From Staphylococcus arlettae (GTDB lineage: Bacteria > Bacillota > Bacilli > Staphylococcales > Staphylococcaceae): a DNA stretch of 60,630 bases. Location: positions 291,051-351,680 of the forward strand of contig NZ_PPQB01000005.1 of the NCBI RefSeq assembly GCF_002902345.1. Direction: 5' to 3'. A program made the translations under genes and the position numbers. Below are positions 1 through 8,831 of the stretch, piece by piece. Every line of letters starts with the position of its first letter. Position 1 is the stretch's first letter. The notes below the pieces were generated by a model that did not search any database, was not told where the DNA came from, and saw nothing but the letters and a program-made list of their open reading frames with translations.

Positions 1-85
1 TTGTAATTTTAACATCGATATTAGTTAAACTATATTAATAGCTATCTGTTTATTGTATAATTAGAGGTGAGAGTGAGGTGAAATC

Positions 86-790
86 GTGGAGTTATTATCA
101 AATATACATATGCAAAATGTGCTAAATATGATTCAAGGTGAAAGTTGGTTGATGAATTTAGCGGATTTTATTGTAAATCCAATAATTACGCTAATATTGA
201 CGAGTATTATCTTTTTAGGTTTCTTGTATCAATTATACTCTAAAAAAATTAATATCATCGGTATTATTTCAACTTTAGCATTACTCATATTCTTTTTAGG
301 TTTTTTAGTGAAAGGCGACGTTAATGTTGTGTCGATTATTTTATTCGGCATTGGCGTTATTTTTGTCATTATTGAATTATTTGTCGTCGGAGCAGTAATT
401 GGCTTGATTGGAATGGGGTTAATTATATTCAGCATTATCACATTAGGTGATAATTTAATTTTTATGATTGGTAATGTAGTTATTGCACTAATTTTATCAA
501 TTATTGAGTGGGTGATATTAGTGAAAATATTCAAACGCAATATTCCATTTTTAGATAAAGTCGTATTAAAAGATTCAACAAATACTGAATCAGGTTATAC
601 TTCCCATGATGATCGCTCTCATTTAGTTGGTAAAACGGCCACTACTTTAACGGACCTAAGACCAGCTGGTATTATTTCTTATGGCACTGAACGTATCGAC
701 GCTGTCTCAGATGGCTCGTTTATTTTACGAAATAAAGAAGTCACAATCTTGGAAGTAGAAGGTACAAGAGTTGTCGTAAGAGAAATTTAA
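86..790 (+). CDS. NfeD-family membrane protein
   Basis: A 234-residue NfeD-like protein. About four to five hydrophobic segments lie between residues 25 and 155. The soluble C-terminal part from about residue 180 has the Gly- and Val-rich strand pattern of the NfeD OB-fold domain ([16 protein letters not shown] and following). NfeD proteins are membrane partners of flotillin-like SPFH proteins, and the next gene encodes one 19 bases downstream. The chosen start is GTG at 86, behind the ribosome binding site GTGAGGTGA. A TATAAT at 56-61 could be its -10 box, but I see no good -35. It is probably the first gene of a three-gene operon. Confidence 0.9.
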   Translation: MELLSNIHMQNVLNMIQGESWLMNLADFIVNPIITLILTSIIFLGFLYQLYSKKINIIGIISTLALLIFFLGFLVKGDVNVVSIILFGIGVIFVIIELFVVGAVIGLIGMGLIIFSIITLGDNLIFMIGNVVIALILSIIEWVILVKIFKRNIPFLDKVVLKDSTNTESGYTSHDDRSHLVGKTATTLTDLRPAGIISYGTERIDAVSDGSFILRNKEVTILEVEGTRVVVREI

Positions 791-809
791 AATAAAAAGG
801 AGATTCAAT

Positions 810-1793
810 ATGATAGGTTTATTAATTATAGTCGTTATAGTTGTTATTGCCTTACTATTATTATTTTCTTTCGTTCCTGTAGGCCTATGGATTTCTGCTA
901 TCGCAGCAGGCGTAAAAGTCGGTATAGGTACACTTGTAGGAATGAGATTGAGAAGAGTATCACCACGTAAGGTTATCGCTCCATTAATTAAAGCACATAA
1001 AGCAGGTTTAAATCTTACGACGAATCAACTAGAGTCACACTATTTAGCAGGTGGTAATGTAGATCGAGTTGTAGATGCTAATATTGCTGCGCAAAGAGCA
1101 GATATTAATTTACCATTTGAACGTGGCGCTGCTATTGATTTAGCAGGACGTGATGTACTTGAAGCAGTACAAATGTCTGTAAATCCAAAAGTTATTGAAA
1201 CACCATTTATTGCAGGTGTTGCTATGAATGGTATCGAAGTTAAAGCGAAAGCTAGAATTACAGTTCGTGCCAATATCGCGCGTTTAGTTGGTGGTGCTGG
1301 TGAAGAAACAATCATCGCTCGTGTCGGTGAGGGTATTGTTTCGACAATTGGTTCTAGTGAACACCATACAGAAGTATTAGAAAATCCAGATAACATTTCC
1401 AAAACTGTATTAAGTAAAGGTTTAGATTCTGGTACTGCATTTGAAATTTTATCGATTGATATTGCTGATGTAGATATTAGCAAGAATATTGGTGCAGATC
1501 TACAAACTGAACAAGCACTTGCTGATAAAAATATTGCGCAAGCAAAAGCTGAAGAACGTAGAGCTATGGCTGTTGCCCAAGAGCAAGAAATGAAAGCCAA
1601 AGTACAAGAAATGCGTTCTAAAGTTGTTGAAGCAGAAGCAGAAGTACCATTAGCTATGGCTGAAGCATTACGTTCAGGAAATATTGGCGTTGGTGATTAC
1701 TATAACTTAAAAAATGTAGAAGCTGATACAGGCATGCGTAATGCCATTAATAAGAGAACTAAAAAAGATGAAGATGAATCACCGGAAAAATAA
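810..1793 (+). CDS. floA: Flotillin-like protein FloA
   Basis: A 327-residue SPFH-domain protein matching the FloA (YqfA) family in length and sequence. FloA organises functional membrane microdomains in Firmicutes. Two hydrophobic stretches at residues 2-22 and 26-45 anchor it. The SPFH domain follows, then an Ala/Glu-rich coiled coil at about 235-290 that mediates oligomerisation. The tail is short and charged ([13 protein letters not shown]). The ATG is preceded by AAAAGGAG. It follows nfeD closely and comes before a small membrane-anchored gene, the usual nfeD-floA-yqfB layout. Confidence 0.96.
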   Translation: MIGLLIIVVIVVIALLLLFSFVPVGLWISAIAAGVKVGIGTLVGMRLRRVSPRKVIAPLIKAHKAGLNLTTNQLESHYLAGGNVDRVVDANIAAQRADINLPFERGAAIDLAGRDVLEAVQMSVNPKVIETPFIAGVAMNGIEVKAKARITVRANIARLVGGAGEETIIARVGEGIVSTIGSSEHHTEVLENPDNISKTVLSKGLDSGTAFEILSIDIADVDISKNIGADLQTEQALADKNIAQAKAEERRAMAVAQEQEMKAKVQEMRSKVVEAEAEVPLAMAEALRSGNIGVGDYYNLKNVEADTGMRNAINKRTKKDEDESPEK

Positions 1794-1807
1794 TTAGGGG
1801 TGATTAA

Positions 1808-2431
1808 ATGAATTTAGGTATTATAATCTTTGTAATATCTGTAGTAGTTACAATCATTGGCGCGATTCGAGATAATAGTCACAAGCAAAGACAACAACAG
1901 CAACCTAAAAAAAATCCACAGCAAGAATCACAGCCGAAAAGAGGATTTTTCGAAGAACTTGAGAGAAAATTCAATGAGCTTGAAGAAGAATTTGATCCAA
2001 GTCGCCAATCTGATCGAAAATCATCTAACCCTGAACCACCTACACCACAACCTACAGAAACTACCGCACAAGAGGAAGTGGACAGACATACTGAGTCAAA
2101 ACAACAACCAGAATCGACACCTAGTAAGAATAAAAGCGAGGAAAATCTGAAAAAAGAACTCGAAGACTCATTATTAAACGATTTAAAAGATGTTCGCTCA
2201 GAGATGGATAGAGAGCAAGAGAAACAGTTACAACGGATGGACAAGAAAGCACGTGCCATTATCAATGATCAATATTTATCAGCGAGAACTAAACGTTTTC
2301 GTCTGAAACAACTAATGCAAAATTATCAAAGTGGCTCAACGAGTAGTCAAAATGATTTACGGTTTGATGAAGATGAAGTTGTTAATGGTATTGTTTGGTC
2401 TGAAATATTAAATCAACCTAAACGATTGTAA
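1808..2431 (+). CDS. Membrane-anchored low-complexity protein downstream of floA
   Basis: A 207-residue protein of unknown function. One transmembrane helix at residues 3-20 is followed by a Gln-, Lys-, Glu- and Pro-rich segment up to about residue 130 that is probably disordered. A more ordered charged C-terminal part then contains ARAIINDQYLSARTKRFRLK and ends NQPKRL. The position after floA, with 14 bases between them, suggests a role in the same membrane domain, but the sequence gives no direct clue. A terminator follows at once, so this is the last gene of the operon. Confidence 0.85.
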   Translation: MNLGIIIFVISVVVTIIGAIRDNSHKQRQQQQPKKNPQQESQPKRGFFEELERKFNELEEEFDPSRQSDRKSSNPEPPTPQPTETTAQEEVDRHTESKQQPESTPSKNKSEENLKKELEDSLLNDLKDVRSEMDREQEKQLQRMDKKARAIINDQYLSARTKRFRLKQLMQNYQSGSTSSQNDLRFDEDEVVNGIVWSEILNQPKRL

Positions 2432-2435
2432 GTAA

Positions 2436-2466
2436 AAGCCTGGAACATTTTGTTCTAGGCTTTTTA
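2436..2466 (+). terminator. Terminator of the nfeD-floA operon
   Basis: AAGCCTGGAAC pairs with GTTCTAGGCTT across a short ATTTT loop, with one G-T wobble, and is followed by a T run. It starts five bases after the stop codon of the third operon gene. Confidence 0.9.
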
Positions 2467-2670
2467 ATTTTATACTTTTGTTCACACTTTTTCGTTTGTT
2501 CAAGTGTTTTAAAGGATAAAATTATAATTAGTATTTACGCTTTAGTTGTTTACGCAATGCACAAATTGTGTAATATTAAGTCAAATGATATTTTAATGTA
2601 AATATGTTGTTAAATTATAGCTAAATTAGGCTTTTTTAAATGCACTTTAAAATATTATTGTTGCTTAACG

Positions 2671-2679
2671 TGGTATAAT
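2671..2679 (+). promoter_or_regulatory. Extended -10 promoter of the phoH operon
   Basis: TGGTATAAT is a perfect TGnTATAAT extended -10 element. The hexamer 17 bases upstream (AATATT) is a poor -35, as is common for extended -10 promoters. Transcription would begin near 2686, giving a leader of about 140 bases that contains the nested hairpin at 2702-2785. Confidence 0.6.
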
Positions 2680-2701
2680 ATAAATGTAAAAAGTTGTTAG
2701 C

Positions 2702-2785
2702 TTAATCTTATTTGGACTTGAGAATACAATTGCTTTTTACCACTATACAAACAATTAATTGTATTCTAAAATCAGATAAGATTAA
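2702..2785 (+). promoter_or_regulatory. Large nested hairpin in the phoH leader
   Basis: Two perfect inverted repeats are nested. TTAATCTTAT (2702-2711) pairs with ATAAGATTAA (2776-2785). AGAATACAATT (2721-2731) pairs with AATTGTATTCT (2757-2767). The loop is 25 bases. The right arm is not followed by a T run, so this is not an ordinary terminator. It ends 41 bases before the phoH start codon. The role is unknown; a leader RNA fold or an mRNA stability element are both possible. Confidence 0.7.
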
Positions 2786-2826
2786 TTACTATTAATTAGA
2801 AATCTTTATTGTAAAGGAGCGCCTAT

Positions 2827-3774
2827 ATGCCTGGTATAATTCAAATAGACGATATCAATGAAGCTCAAGCTCTCATTGGAAATAATGATGAACATATTAA
2901 AGCTATCGAAGAAGGATTTGATGTCGTCGTACATGCTCGCGGCCAAGAAATCGCAGTAAAAGGAAATATTGTGGAGCATGTTGAAAAAGCAGAATCGGTA
3001 TTAATAAATTTATTGAAAGTGATTCAACAAGGCATTAATATTTCGCTGAAAGATGTTGAGTCAGCTATAAAAATGGCTCAGAACGGTACAATAAAACAAT
3101 TATTAGATTTATACGAAGATGAGATTACTAAAGATGCTTTCGGTAAAGTAATTCGTGCAAAAACAATGGGTCAACGTTTGTATATCAATGCTATGAATCG
3201 AAATGATTTAGTTTTTGGAATAGGGCCTGCCGGTACAGGAAAAACATTTTTAGCTGTTGTATATGCTGCCAAACAATTACGTAAAGGGAATGTGAAACGT
3301 ATTGTCCTTACGAGACCAGCAGTTGAAGCTGGAGAATCACTAGGATTTTTACCGGGTGACCTAAAAGAAAAAGTAGATCCTTATTTAAGACCTTTATATG
3401 ATGGATTAAACACTGTTTTAGGAAGAGAACAATCTGCAAGATTTATCGAAAGAGGTATTATTGAAATCGCACCGCTTGCATATATGAGAGGACGTACACT
3501 AGATGATGCCTTTGTTATTCTAGATGAAGCACAAAACACTACACACGCACAGATGAAAATGTTTTTAACACGTTTAGGTTTTGGCTCAAAAATGGTAGTT
3601 ACTGGTGATCCAACCCAAGTGGATTTACCTAAAGGAATAAAAAGCGGATTGAAAGAAGCCACGAAAAAATTAAGTGACGTTAAAGGTATAAGTATTTTAA
3701 AACTTGATCAAAGTGATGTTGTGAGACATCCGTTAGTTAGTAAAATTATAGACAAATACGAAGGAGTTGAGTAA
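2827..3774 (+). CDS. phoH: PhoH-family ATPase
   Basis: A 315-residue PhoH-like P-loop protein of full family length. An N-terminal KH-like region (about residues 1-75) comes before the ATPase core. Walker A is GPAGTGKT at 133-140 and Walker B is VILDEAQN at about 230-237. The family is thought to act in RNA metabolism; the exact substrate is unsettled. It shares an operon with ybeY, an RNA maturation factor, three bases downstream, which fits that role. The start is ATG behind AAAGGAGCG. Confidence 0.95.
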   Translation: MPGIIQIDDINEAQALIGNNDEHIKAIEEGFDVVVHARGQEIAVKGNIVEHVEKAESVLINLLKVIQQGINISLKDVESAIKMAQNGTIKQLLDLYEDEITKDAFGKVIRAKTMGQRLYINAMNRNDLVFGIGPAGTGKTFLAVVYAAKQLRKGNVKRIVLTRPAVEAGESLGFLPGDLKEKVDPYLRPLYDGLNTVLGREQSARFIERGIIEIAPLAYMRGRTLDDAFVILDEAQNTTHAQMKMFLTRLGFGSKMVVTGDPTQVDLPKGIKSGLKEATKKLSDVKGISILKLDQSDVVRHPLVSKIIDKYEGVE

Positions 3775-3777
3775 TCG

Positions 3778-4242
3778 TTGTTTACAATAGACTTTAGTGA
3801 CCATACAGAGGAAGTTGATACTACTTGGTATAATCAGATAGACAAGTTACTCACATTTGCAAAAGAGCAAGAAAATATTGAAGGTGAAGCTGAACTTTCA
3901 GTAACGTTTGTTGATAAAACAGAAATACAAAGTATTAATCATATGTATCGTGATAAAGATAAAGTGACTGATGTCATATCATTTGCTTTGGAAGAAGAAG
4001 AACCGGAAATTGTCGGTATCGATATGCCAAGAGTGTTAGGGGATATTATTATATGTACAGACGTCGCCAAAGAACAAGCAGATGCATATAACCATACTTT
4101 TGAACGTGAATTAGGTTTTCTTGCATTACATGGCTTTTTGCACTTGTTAGGTTATGACCATATGACTGAAGAAGAAGAGAAACAAATGTTTGGCAGACAA
4201 GATGCCATATTAGACGCATATGGACTGACGAGAGACAAGTAG
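3778..4242 (+). CDS. ybeY: Endoribonuclease / rRNA maturation factor YbeY
   Basis: A 154-residue UPF0054 metalloprotein. The zinc-binding motif [11 protein letters not shown] gives His118, His122 and His128. YbeY takes part in 16S rRNA 3' end processing and ribosome quality control. The start is TTG at 3778. The ribosome binding site AAGGAGTTGA lies inside the last phoH codons, about 12 bases upstream, which is a rather long spacing. It is followed by dgkA after two bases. Confidence 0.95.
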   Translation: MFTIDFSDHTEEVDTTWYNQIDKLLTFAKEQENIEGEAELSVTFVDKTEIQSINHMYRDKDKVTDVISFALEEEEPEIVGIDMPRVLGDIIICTDVAKEQADAYNHTFERELGFLALHGFLHLLGYDHMTEEEEKQMFGRQDAILDAYGLTRDK

Positions 4243-4244
4243 TT

Positions 4245-4586
4245 ATGAAACGATTTAAATATGCTTTGCAAGGACTTAATACGATAGTTAAAAAAGATTG
4301 GAAATTCACTATACATTTATGCTGTGCGGCAATGGCTATTTTGCTAGGCATATTTGTCGGTATAAACAAAGTCGAATGGTTATTTTTAATAATAGCGATT
4401 AGCCTAGTGCTCGCGTTTGAAGCAATTAATACTGCTGTTGAATATGTTGTTGATTTATGTACAAAGGAGTATAATATACTAGCCAAATATGCGAAAGATA
4501 TTGCTGCCTTTAGTGTATTAATTGTATCAGTGATGTCGCTTATTATAGGGTTGATTATTTTTATACCATATTTGTTGGCGCTGTAA
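4245..4586 (+). CDS. dgkA: Undecaprenol / diacylglycerol kinase, DgkA family
   Basis: A 113-residue integral membrane kinase with three transmembrane helices at about residues 25-41, 44-62 and 85-110. The conserved segment EAINTAVE (about 59-66) carries the acidic and Asn residues of the DgkA active site. In Gram-positive bacteria this family mainly phosphorylates undecaprenol for recycling of the cell-wall lipid carrier. Start ATG, two bases after the ybeY stop, so translation is probably coupled. Confidence 0.92.
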   Translation: MKRFKYALQGLNTIVKKDWKFTIHLCCAAMAILLGIFVGINKVEWLFLIIAISLVLAFEAINTAVEYVVDLCTKEYNILAKYAKDIAAFSVLIVSVMSLIIGLIIFIPYLLAL

Positions 4587-4637
4587 TATAGAATAAGTTT
4601 ATTTTTATATACGCTTCATTAATGGGAGGGGAACATA

Positions 4638-5045
4638 ATGACATTTCAAAAACATTATTTTAACGAAGTACGAGAAGCACAAAAACGAGCACATGCACCT
4701 TATAGTAACTTTAAAGTAGGTGCTTATTTAGTTACCAAAGATGGACAATCTTTTTATGGGGCAAATGTTGAAAATGCTGCATACCCAATGACTATTTGTG
4801 CAGAACGTTCTAGCTTAGTAGCCGCTATTGGTCAAGGCTATCAAGCTGGAGATTTTGCAGCCATTACTATTACTGTAGATGCTGATCAACCATCATCTCC
4901 GTGTGGAGCATGCAGACAAGTAATGAAAGAATTGTGCGATGATGATATGCCTGTATATATGACAAATCAAACAGGCGAAATGATAGAATCTACAGTAGGC
5001 GAATTGTTGCCACTTGGATTCTCCGGAAAGGATTTAAATAATTAA
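4638..5045 (+). CDS. cdd: Cytidine deaminase
   Basis: A 135-residue homotetrameric-type cytidine deaminase of pyrimidine salvage, converting cytidine to uridine. The catalytic zinc site is visible as CAE (Cys54, Glu56) and PCGAC (Cys89, Cys92). The ATG follows the ribosome binding site GGGAGGGG. Its stop codon overlaps the start of era by one base (TAATG), as in the cdd-era pair of Bacillus. Confidence 0.97.
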   Translation: MTFQKHYFNEVREAQKRAHAPYSNFKVGAYLVTKDGQSFYGANVENAAYPMTICAERSSLVAAIGQGYQAGDFAAITITVDADQPSSPCGACRQVMKELCDDDMPVYMTNQTGEMIESTVGELLPLGFSGKDLNN

Positions 5046-5941
5046 TGGAACATAAATCAGGATTTGTATCAATTATCGGTAGACCGAATGTCGGTAAATC
5101 TACTTTTGTGAATAGAGTTATCGGACATAAAATAGCAATTATGTCTGATAAAGCACAAACAACTAGAAATAAAATACAAGGTGTTATGACTGAAGATGAT
5201 GCACAAATTATCTTTTTAGATACACCTGGTATTCATAAACCCAAACATAAATTAGGCGATTATATGATGCGTGTAGCAAAAAACACACTTTCAGAGATCG
5301 ATGCGATTATGTTTATGGTCAACATTAACGAAGATATTGGTCGTGGTGATGAGTTTATCATGGAAATGTTAAAAACAATTAAAACACCAGTGTTTTTAGT
5401 ATTAAATAAGATAGATTTAGTACATCCAGATGAACTAATGCCTAGAATAGAGCAATATCAAAAATATATGGATTTCACGGAAATCGTTCCAATTTCTGCA
5501 CTTGAAGGTCACAATGTTGACCATTTCCTATCTGTACTTAAGTCTTATTTACCAGAAGGACCTAAATATTATCCAGATGACCAAATTTCTGACCATCCAG
5601 AACAATTTGTCGTTGGGGAATTAATTCGTGAAAAGATATTACACTTAACAAGCGAAGAAATTCCACATGCAATAGGCGTTAATGTGGATCGTATGGTTAA
5701 AGAAGATGAAGATAGAGTACGCATTGAAGCAACTATCTTTGTTGAAAGAGATTCACAAAAAGGAATCGTCATTGGTAAAGGTGGCAAAAAGTTAAAAGAA
5801 GTTGGCAAACGAGCTAGAAAAGACATTGAAATGTTGTTAGGTTCCAAAGTTTATTTAGAACTTTGGGTTAAAGTACAACGAGATTGGCGTAATAAAGTTA
5901 ATTTCATTCGTCAAATGGGATATGTAGAAGATCAAGATTAA
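5045..5941 (+). CDS. era: GTPase Era, 16S rRNA binding
   Basis: A 298-residue Era GTPase needed for 30S subunit maturation. The G domain has GRPNVGKS (12-19), DTPG (59-62) and NKID (121-124). A C-terminal KH domain carries [15 protein letters not shown] at about 238-252, which binds the 3' end of 16S rRNA. The start codon overlaps the cdd stop. Together with phoH and ybeY this forms a ribosome and RNA maturation cluster. Confidence 0.98.
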   Translation: MEHKSGFVSIIGRPNVGKSTFVNRVIGHKIAIMSDKAQTTRNKIQGVMTEDDAQIIFLDTPGIHKPKHKLGDYMMRVAKNTLSEIDAIMFMVNINEDIGRGDEFIMEMLKTIKTPVFLVLNKIDLVHPDELMPRIEQYQKYMDFTEIVPISALEGHNVDHFLSVLKSYLPEGPKYYPDDQISDHPEQFVVGELIREKILHLTSEEIPHAIGVNVDRMVKEDEDRVRIEATIFVERDSQKGIVIGKGGKKLKEVGKRARKDIEMLLGSKVYLELWVKVQRDWRNKVNFIRQMGYVEDQD

Positions 5942-5964
5942 TTTTAGCTTGAGGTGAAATGTAA

Positions 5965-6732
5965 ATGTTAATCAAGCAAAAAGGTATTGTTATTAAAAGT
6001 GTTGACTACGGTGAGTCAGATAAAATAATAACGATATTAAATGAGCATGGGGCGAAAGTACCACTTATGGCAAGAAGGGCCAAAAAGAATAAAACAGGAT
6101 TACAAGCTCATACACAGTTATTCGTGTATGGGTTGTTTATTTATTCTAAGTGGAAAGGTATGGGAACATTAAGTTCCATAGACGTCATCAATCAAAATTA
6201 CAATTTAAGATTAGACATCTATGAAAGTAGTTTTGCTAGTTTATGTACTGAAGTCATTGATCGTGCTATAGAGAATGATGAAGTATCGCAATTTAATTAT
6301 CAATTATTATCATTTGTCTTGCAAAAGATTTCAAATGGTGTATCAGCACAATTAATGTCTGTTATTGTCTTGCTAAAGAATATGGCGAAATTTGGGTTTT
6401 CAGCCATTTTTGATCATTGTGTTCTTACTAAAAATACAGACCAATCAACCCTTGCTGCATATAGTTTTAAATATGATGGTGCAATTGCCGAATCGGTTAT
6501 TGATCAAGATCCGCATGCCTTTAAGCTTTCTAATAGAGCGCTGTATTTATTATCAATCTTACAACAATTGCCAGTATCAAAAATGAATAATTTGAATATA
6601 CATTCTGACATAGTAGATGAAATGTCTGAATTAGTGATTTTATTGTATAAGGAATATGCAGGTATGTATTTCAAAAGCCAAAAGTTAATAAATCAGTTGC
6701 ATAGATTAGACAATAACATTGAAGATAATTAA
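5965..6732 (+). CDS. recO: DNA repair protein RecO
   Basis: A 255-residue RecO with an N-terminal OB fold ([21 protein letters not shown]) and a C-terminal helical region. RecO works with RecR to load RecA on SSB-coated single-stranded DNA. Length and N-terminal sequence agree with the Gram-positive family. ATG 5965 is preceded by GAGGTGAAA. It is the last gene of the phoH operon; a strong terminator lies 39 bases downstream. Confidence 0.95.
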   Translation: MLIKQKGIVIKSVDYGESDKIITILNEHGAKVPLMARRAKKNKTGLQAHTQLFVYGLFIYSKWKGMGTLSSIDVINQNYNLRLDIYESSFASLCTEVIDRAIENDEVSQFNYQLLSFVLQKISNGVSAQLMSVIVLLKNMAKFGFSAIFDHCVLTKNTDQSTLAAYSFKYDGAIAESVIDQDPHAFKLSNRALYLLSILQQLPVSKMNNLNIHSDIVDEMSELVILLYKEYAGMYFKSQKLINQLHRLDNNIEDN

Positions 6733-6770
6733 AAAGTACGAGACAAAAGTATCTTTGACTAAAAAATAAA

Positions 6771-6812
6771 CGCCAACTTCTATTGAGTAGATATAGAAGT
6801 TGGCATTTTCTT
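6771..6812. terminator. Terminator after recO
   Basis: A perfect 12-bp stem, GCCAACTTCTAT (6772-6783) with ATAGAAGTTGGC (6793-6804), followed by ATTTTCTTT on the plus strand and preceded by an A-rich stretch. It closes the phoH-recO operon and could also act on the opposite strand. Confidence 0.9.
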
Positions 6813-6856
6813 TAGTATTATGAAATTTTCTCAATTATTATAGTACTTTAACATTT

Positions 6857-6865
6857 TGTTATAAT
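6857..6865 (+). promoter_or_regulatory. Candidate promoter for the intergenic RNA
   Basis: TGTTATAAT, an extended -10 element, lies after the recO terminator and 65 bases before the conserved element at 6931. No convincing -35 is present. It would give a transcript that starts near 6872 and runs through the structured element to the bidirectional terminator at 7012-7056. Confidence 0.4.
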
Positions 6866-6917
6866 TGTCATTAATTTTTTAATAACAAAATATAAATTGT
6901 ACTAATTTAGTAACGTG

Positions 6918-6990
6918 TTGACGTCCGGGGAATAGTATGTGTGAGAGACTACAGGCTCGAACCATACCCCAGGAAAGCATGCACAGTCAA
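6918..6990 (+). ncRNA. Candidate structured small RNA, copy A
   Basis: A GC-richer island in the AT-rich gap between recO and glyS. The 53-nt core 6931-6983 aligns without gaps to 37708-37760 on the minus strand (34 of 53 identical). Shared blocks are AATAG, AGACTAYAGGCT, CCC and AAAGCRTGCA. Possible helices are TTGAC (6918-6922) with GTCAA (6986-6990), GGGG (6927-6930) with CCCC (6967-6970), and GTATG (6935-6939) with CATGC (6978-6982). TATG (6936-6939) can alternatively pair with CATA (6963-6966). No reading frame of note runs through it. Strand is inferred from the layout shared with copy B. I cannot assign it to a known RNA class. Confidence 0.55.
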
Positions 6991-7011
6991 AATCGAATAT
7001 TTTTAAATATA

Positions 7012-7056
7012 AATAAAGAGGACCCATCCATATTAAGGATTAGTCCTCTTATTTGA
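7012..7056. terminator. Bidirectional terminator between the intergenic RNA and glyS
   Basis: AAGAGGAC (7016-7023) pairs with GTCCTCTT (7043-7050), with an inner ATCC/GGAT stem. Flanking AT-rich tracts lie on both sides. It lies downstream of glyS on the minus strand and could also end a plus-strand RNA from the recO-glyS gap. A second small hairpin, GGGAT/ATCCC, follows at 7063-7076. Confidence 0.7.
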
Positions 7057-7092
7057 GAATGGGGATTTATATCCCAACCTCTTATAATTTAA

Positions 7093-8484
7093 TTAAAATT
7101 TAACTTTATCAGTTAAGAATGCTTCTAACTCAGCAATTGGCATACGAACTTGTTCCATTGAATCACGGTCACGTACTGTAACTTGTTGATCTTCTAATGA
7201 ATCGAAGTCAAATGTAATACAATAAGGTGTACCAATTTCATCTTGACGACGGTAACGTTTACCAATTGATTGAGATTCATCAAAATCAATTGAGAAGTTA
7301 GCACTTAACTCTTCGAAAATTTTAATGGCTTCGCCTGATAATTTTTTGCTTAATGGTAACACTGCTGCTTTATAAGGTGCTAAAGCAGGGTGGAAGTGTA
7401 ATACTGTACGTGCATCTTTACTACCTTCAACACCTTCTTCTGCATATGCATCACATAAGAAAGCTAATGTTACACGATCAGCACCTAATGAAGGTTCGAT
7501 ACAATAAGGAATATACTTATCATTTGTTTCTTGGTCATGGTAAGTAAAATCTTCACCTGAATGTTCGCTATGTTTTCTTAAGTCATAATCTGTTCGGCTT
7601 GCGATGCCCCATAATTCACCCCAACCAAATGGGAAACGATATTCAATATCTGTCGTTGCATTTGAATAATGAGATAATTCATCTTCATCGTGATCACGTA
7701 AACGTGTATTGCTTTCACTTAAACCTAAGTCTTTCAACCATTGGCTTGCAAATGTTTTCCAATATGATTGCCACTCAATTTCTTCTCCTGGCTTACAGAA
7801 GAATTCAAGTTCCATTTGTTCAAATTCACGCGTACGGAAAATAAAGTTACCTGGTGTAATTTCGTTACGGAAAGATTTACCAATTTGACCTATACCAAAA
7901 GGTAATTTTTTACGCATTGTACGTTGAACATTTTTATAGTTAACAAAAATACCTTGCGCAGTTTCAGGACGTAAGAATAGTTCATTTGTAGAATCTTCAG
8001 TTACACCTTGGAATGTTTTAAACATAAGGTTAAACTGACGAATATCAGTCCAGTTTGCAGTACCACTTACAGGACATACGATACCTTCATCTTCAATAAT
8101 ACGTTTCATTTCATCGAAACTTAAGCCATCAGCGACAAAGTTTTCGTCACCTTTTTCATTTAACATATAATCTTCAATGATTTTATCTGCACGATATCTA
8201 ATTTTACTATCTTTATTATCAATCATTGGATCGTTAAAGTTACCTAAATGACCAGAGGCTTCCCAAGTTTTAGGATTCATTAAAATGGCTGCATCAATAC
8301 CAACGTTATATGGTGATTGAGTAATGAATTTTTGCCACCATGCTTTTTTAACGTTGTTTTTTAGTTCAACACCTAGTGGACCATAGTCCCAAGTGTTAGA
8401 TAAACCACCATAAATGTCACTACCAGGGAATACAAAACCTCTATGTTTTGCTAATTGTACTACTGTTTCCATATCTTTCGTCAT
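7093..8484 (-). CDS. glyS: Glycyl-tRNA synthetase
   Basis: A 463-residue single-chain class II glycyl-tRNA synthetase of the homodimeric type used by staphylococci. N-terminal [20 protein letters not shown] and the class II motifs ([21 protein letters not shown] and [10 protein letters not shown]) are clear. The start is the ATG at 8484, behind AAAGGAG on the minus strand. An in-frame extension of 19 codons upstream runs through the T-box terminator and is not coding. It is transcribed alone, against the neighbouring operons, under a glycine T-box. Confidence 0.97.
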   Translation of the reverse strand: MTKDMETVVQLAKHRGFVFPGSDIYGGLSNTWDYGPLGVELKNNVKKAWWQKFITQSPYNVGIDAAILMNPKTWEASGHLGNFNDPMIDNKDSKIRYRADKIIEDYMLNEKGDENFVADGLSFDEMKRIIEDEGIVCPVSGTANWTDIRQFNLMFKTFQGVTEDSTNELFLRPETAQGIFVNYKNVQRTMRKKLPFGIGQIGKSFRNEITPGNFIFRTREFEQMELEFFCKPGEEIEWQSYWKTFASQWLKDLGLSESNTRLRDHDEDELSHYSNATTDIEYRFPFGWGELWGIASRTDYDLRKHSEHSGEDFTYHDQETNDKYIPYCIEPSLGADRVTLAFLCDAYAEEGVEGSKDARTVLHFHPALAPYKAAVLPLSKKLSGEAIKIFEELSANFSIDFDESQSIGKRYRRQDEIGTPYCITFDFDSLEDQQVTVRDRDSMEQVRMPIAELEAFLTDKVKF

Positions 8485-8501
8485 ATCAAAATGCACTCCT
8501 T

Positions 8502-8765
8502 TTTTACATAAAAACGCCCCAAGACAAAGAAAATTACACATAGTAATTTAAACATTGCCTTGGGACGAGTTAATAATAATACCACAAATGTTGTGTGTTA
8601 TTTCTAATTTTTAGTTAACCCGCGGTTCCACCCAAATTAGTGTAGCCACTCACTTTTAAATTTATTTTTAATTGATTACGCCATTATTACTTGCTAAGCT
8701 CTCACCGCCCTTAGCTCGCTTCACTGTTTATTCTAATCTATAGTTTAACTATTAGCAAGTAATTA
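8502..8765 (-). promoter_or_regulatory. Glycine T-box leader of glyS
   Basis: On the minus strand the T-box sequence TGGGTGGAACCGCGGG is exact at 8634-8619. Stem I closes with ATTACTTGCTAA (around 8763-8752) and TTAGCAAGTAAT (around 8698-8687). The specifier region reads GGGCGGTGAGAGC (around 8710-8698), offering a GGC or GGT glycine codon. A terminator follows: CGTCCCAAGGCAA pairs with TTGTCTTGGGGCG and is followed by TTTTTA, just before the glyS ribosome binding site. Uncharged tRNA-Gly would stabilise the antiterminator and switch glyS on. Confidence 0.92.
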
Positions 8766-8772
8766 TATGTAT

Positions 8773-8801
8773 TTGTAGCAGGAAGCAATTCAATGTATAA
8801 T
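8773..8801 (+). promoter_or_regulatory. Promoter of the ccpN-like gene
   Basis: TTGTAG (8773-8778) and TATAAT (8796-8801) are separated by exactly 17 bases. Transcription would start near 8808, about 24 bases before the proposed ATA start codon, giving a short leader. Confidence 0.7.
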
Positions 8802-8831
8802 TATGATGTATGAGTAAAGGGGTGAAAGGCT

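Noticed and set aside
1040..1600. 186-codon open frame antisense to floA
   Set aside because: It mirrors the GC-richer coding pattern of floA, lacks a ribosome binding site and shows a Ser/Ala-rich composition typical of antisense shadows.
2541..2580. CACAAATTGTG palindrome as a Rex-type redox operator
   Set aside because: The arms are too short and the inner spacing does not fit the Rex site; it is over 90 bases upstream of the likely promoter.
6948..6970. tRNA-like T-loop (GGTTCGAGCC on the minus strand) in the recO-glyS gap
   Set aside because: The flanking bases form only a two-base T stem, and there is no acceptor or anticodon arm in the right place.
8485..8541. A 19-codon N-terminal extension of GlyS
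   Set aside because: These codons lie in the T-box terminator stem and its T run; the ATG at 8484 has the ribosome binding site and gives the normal length.
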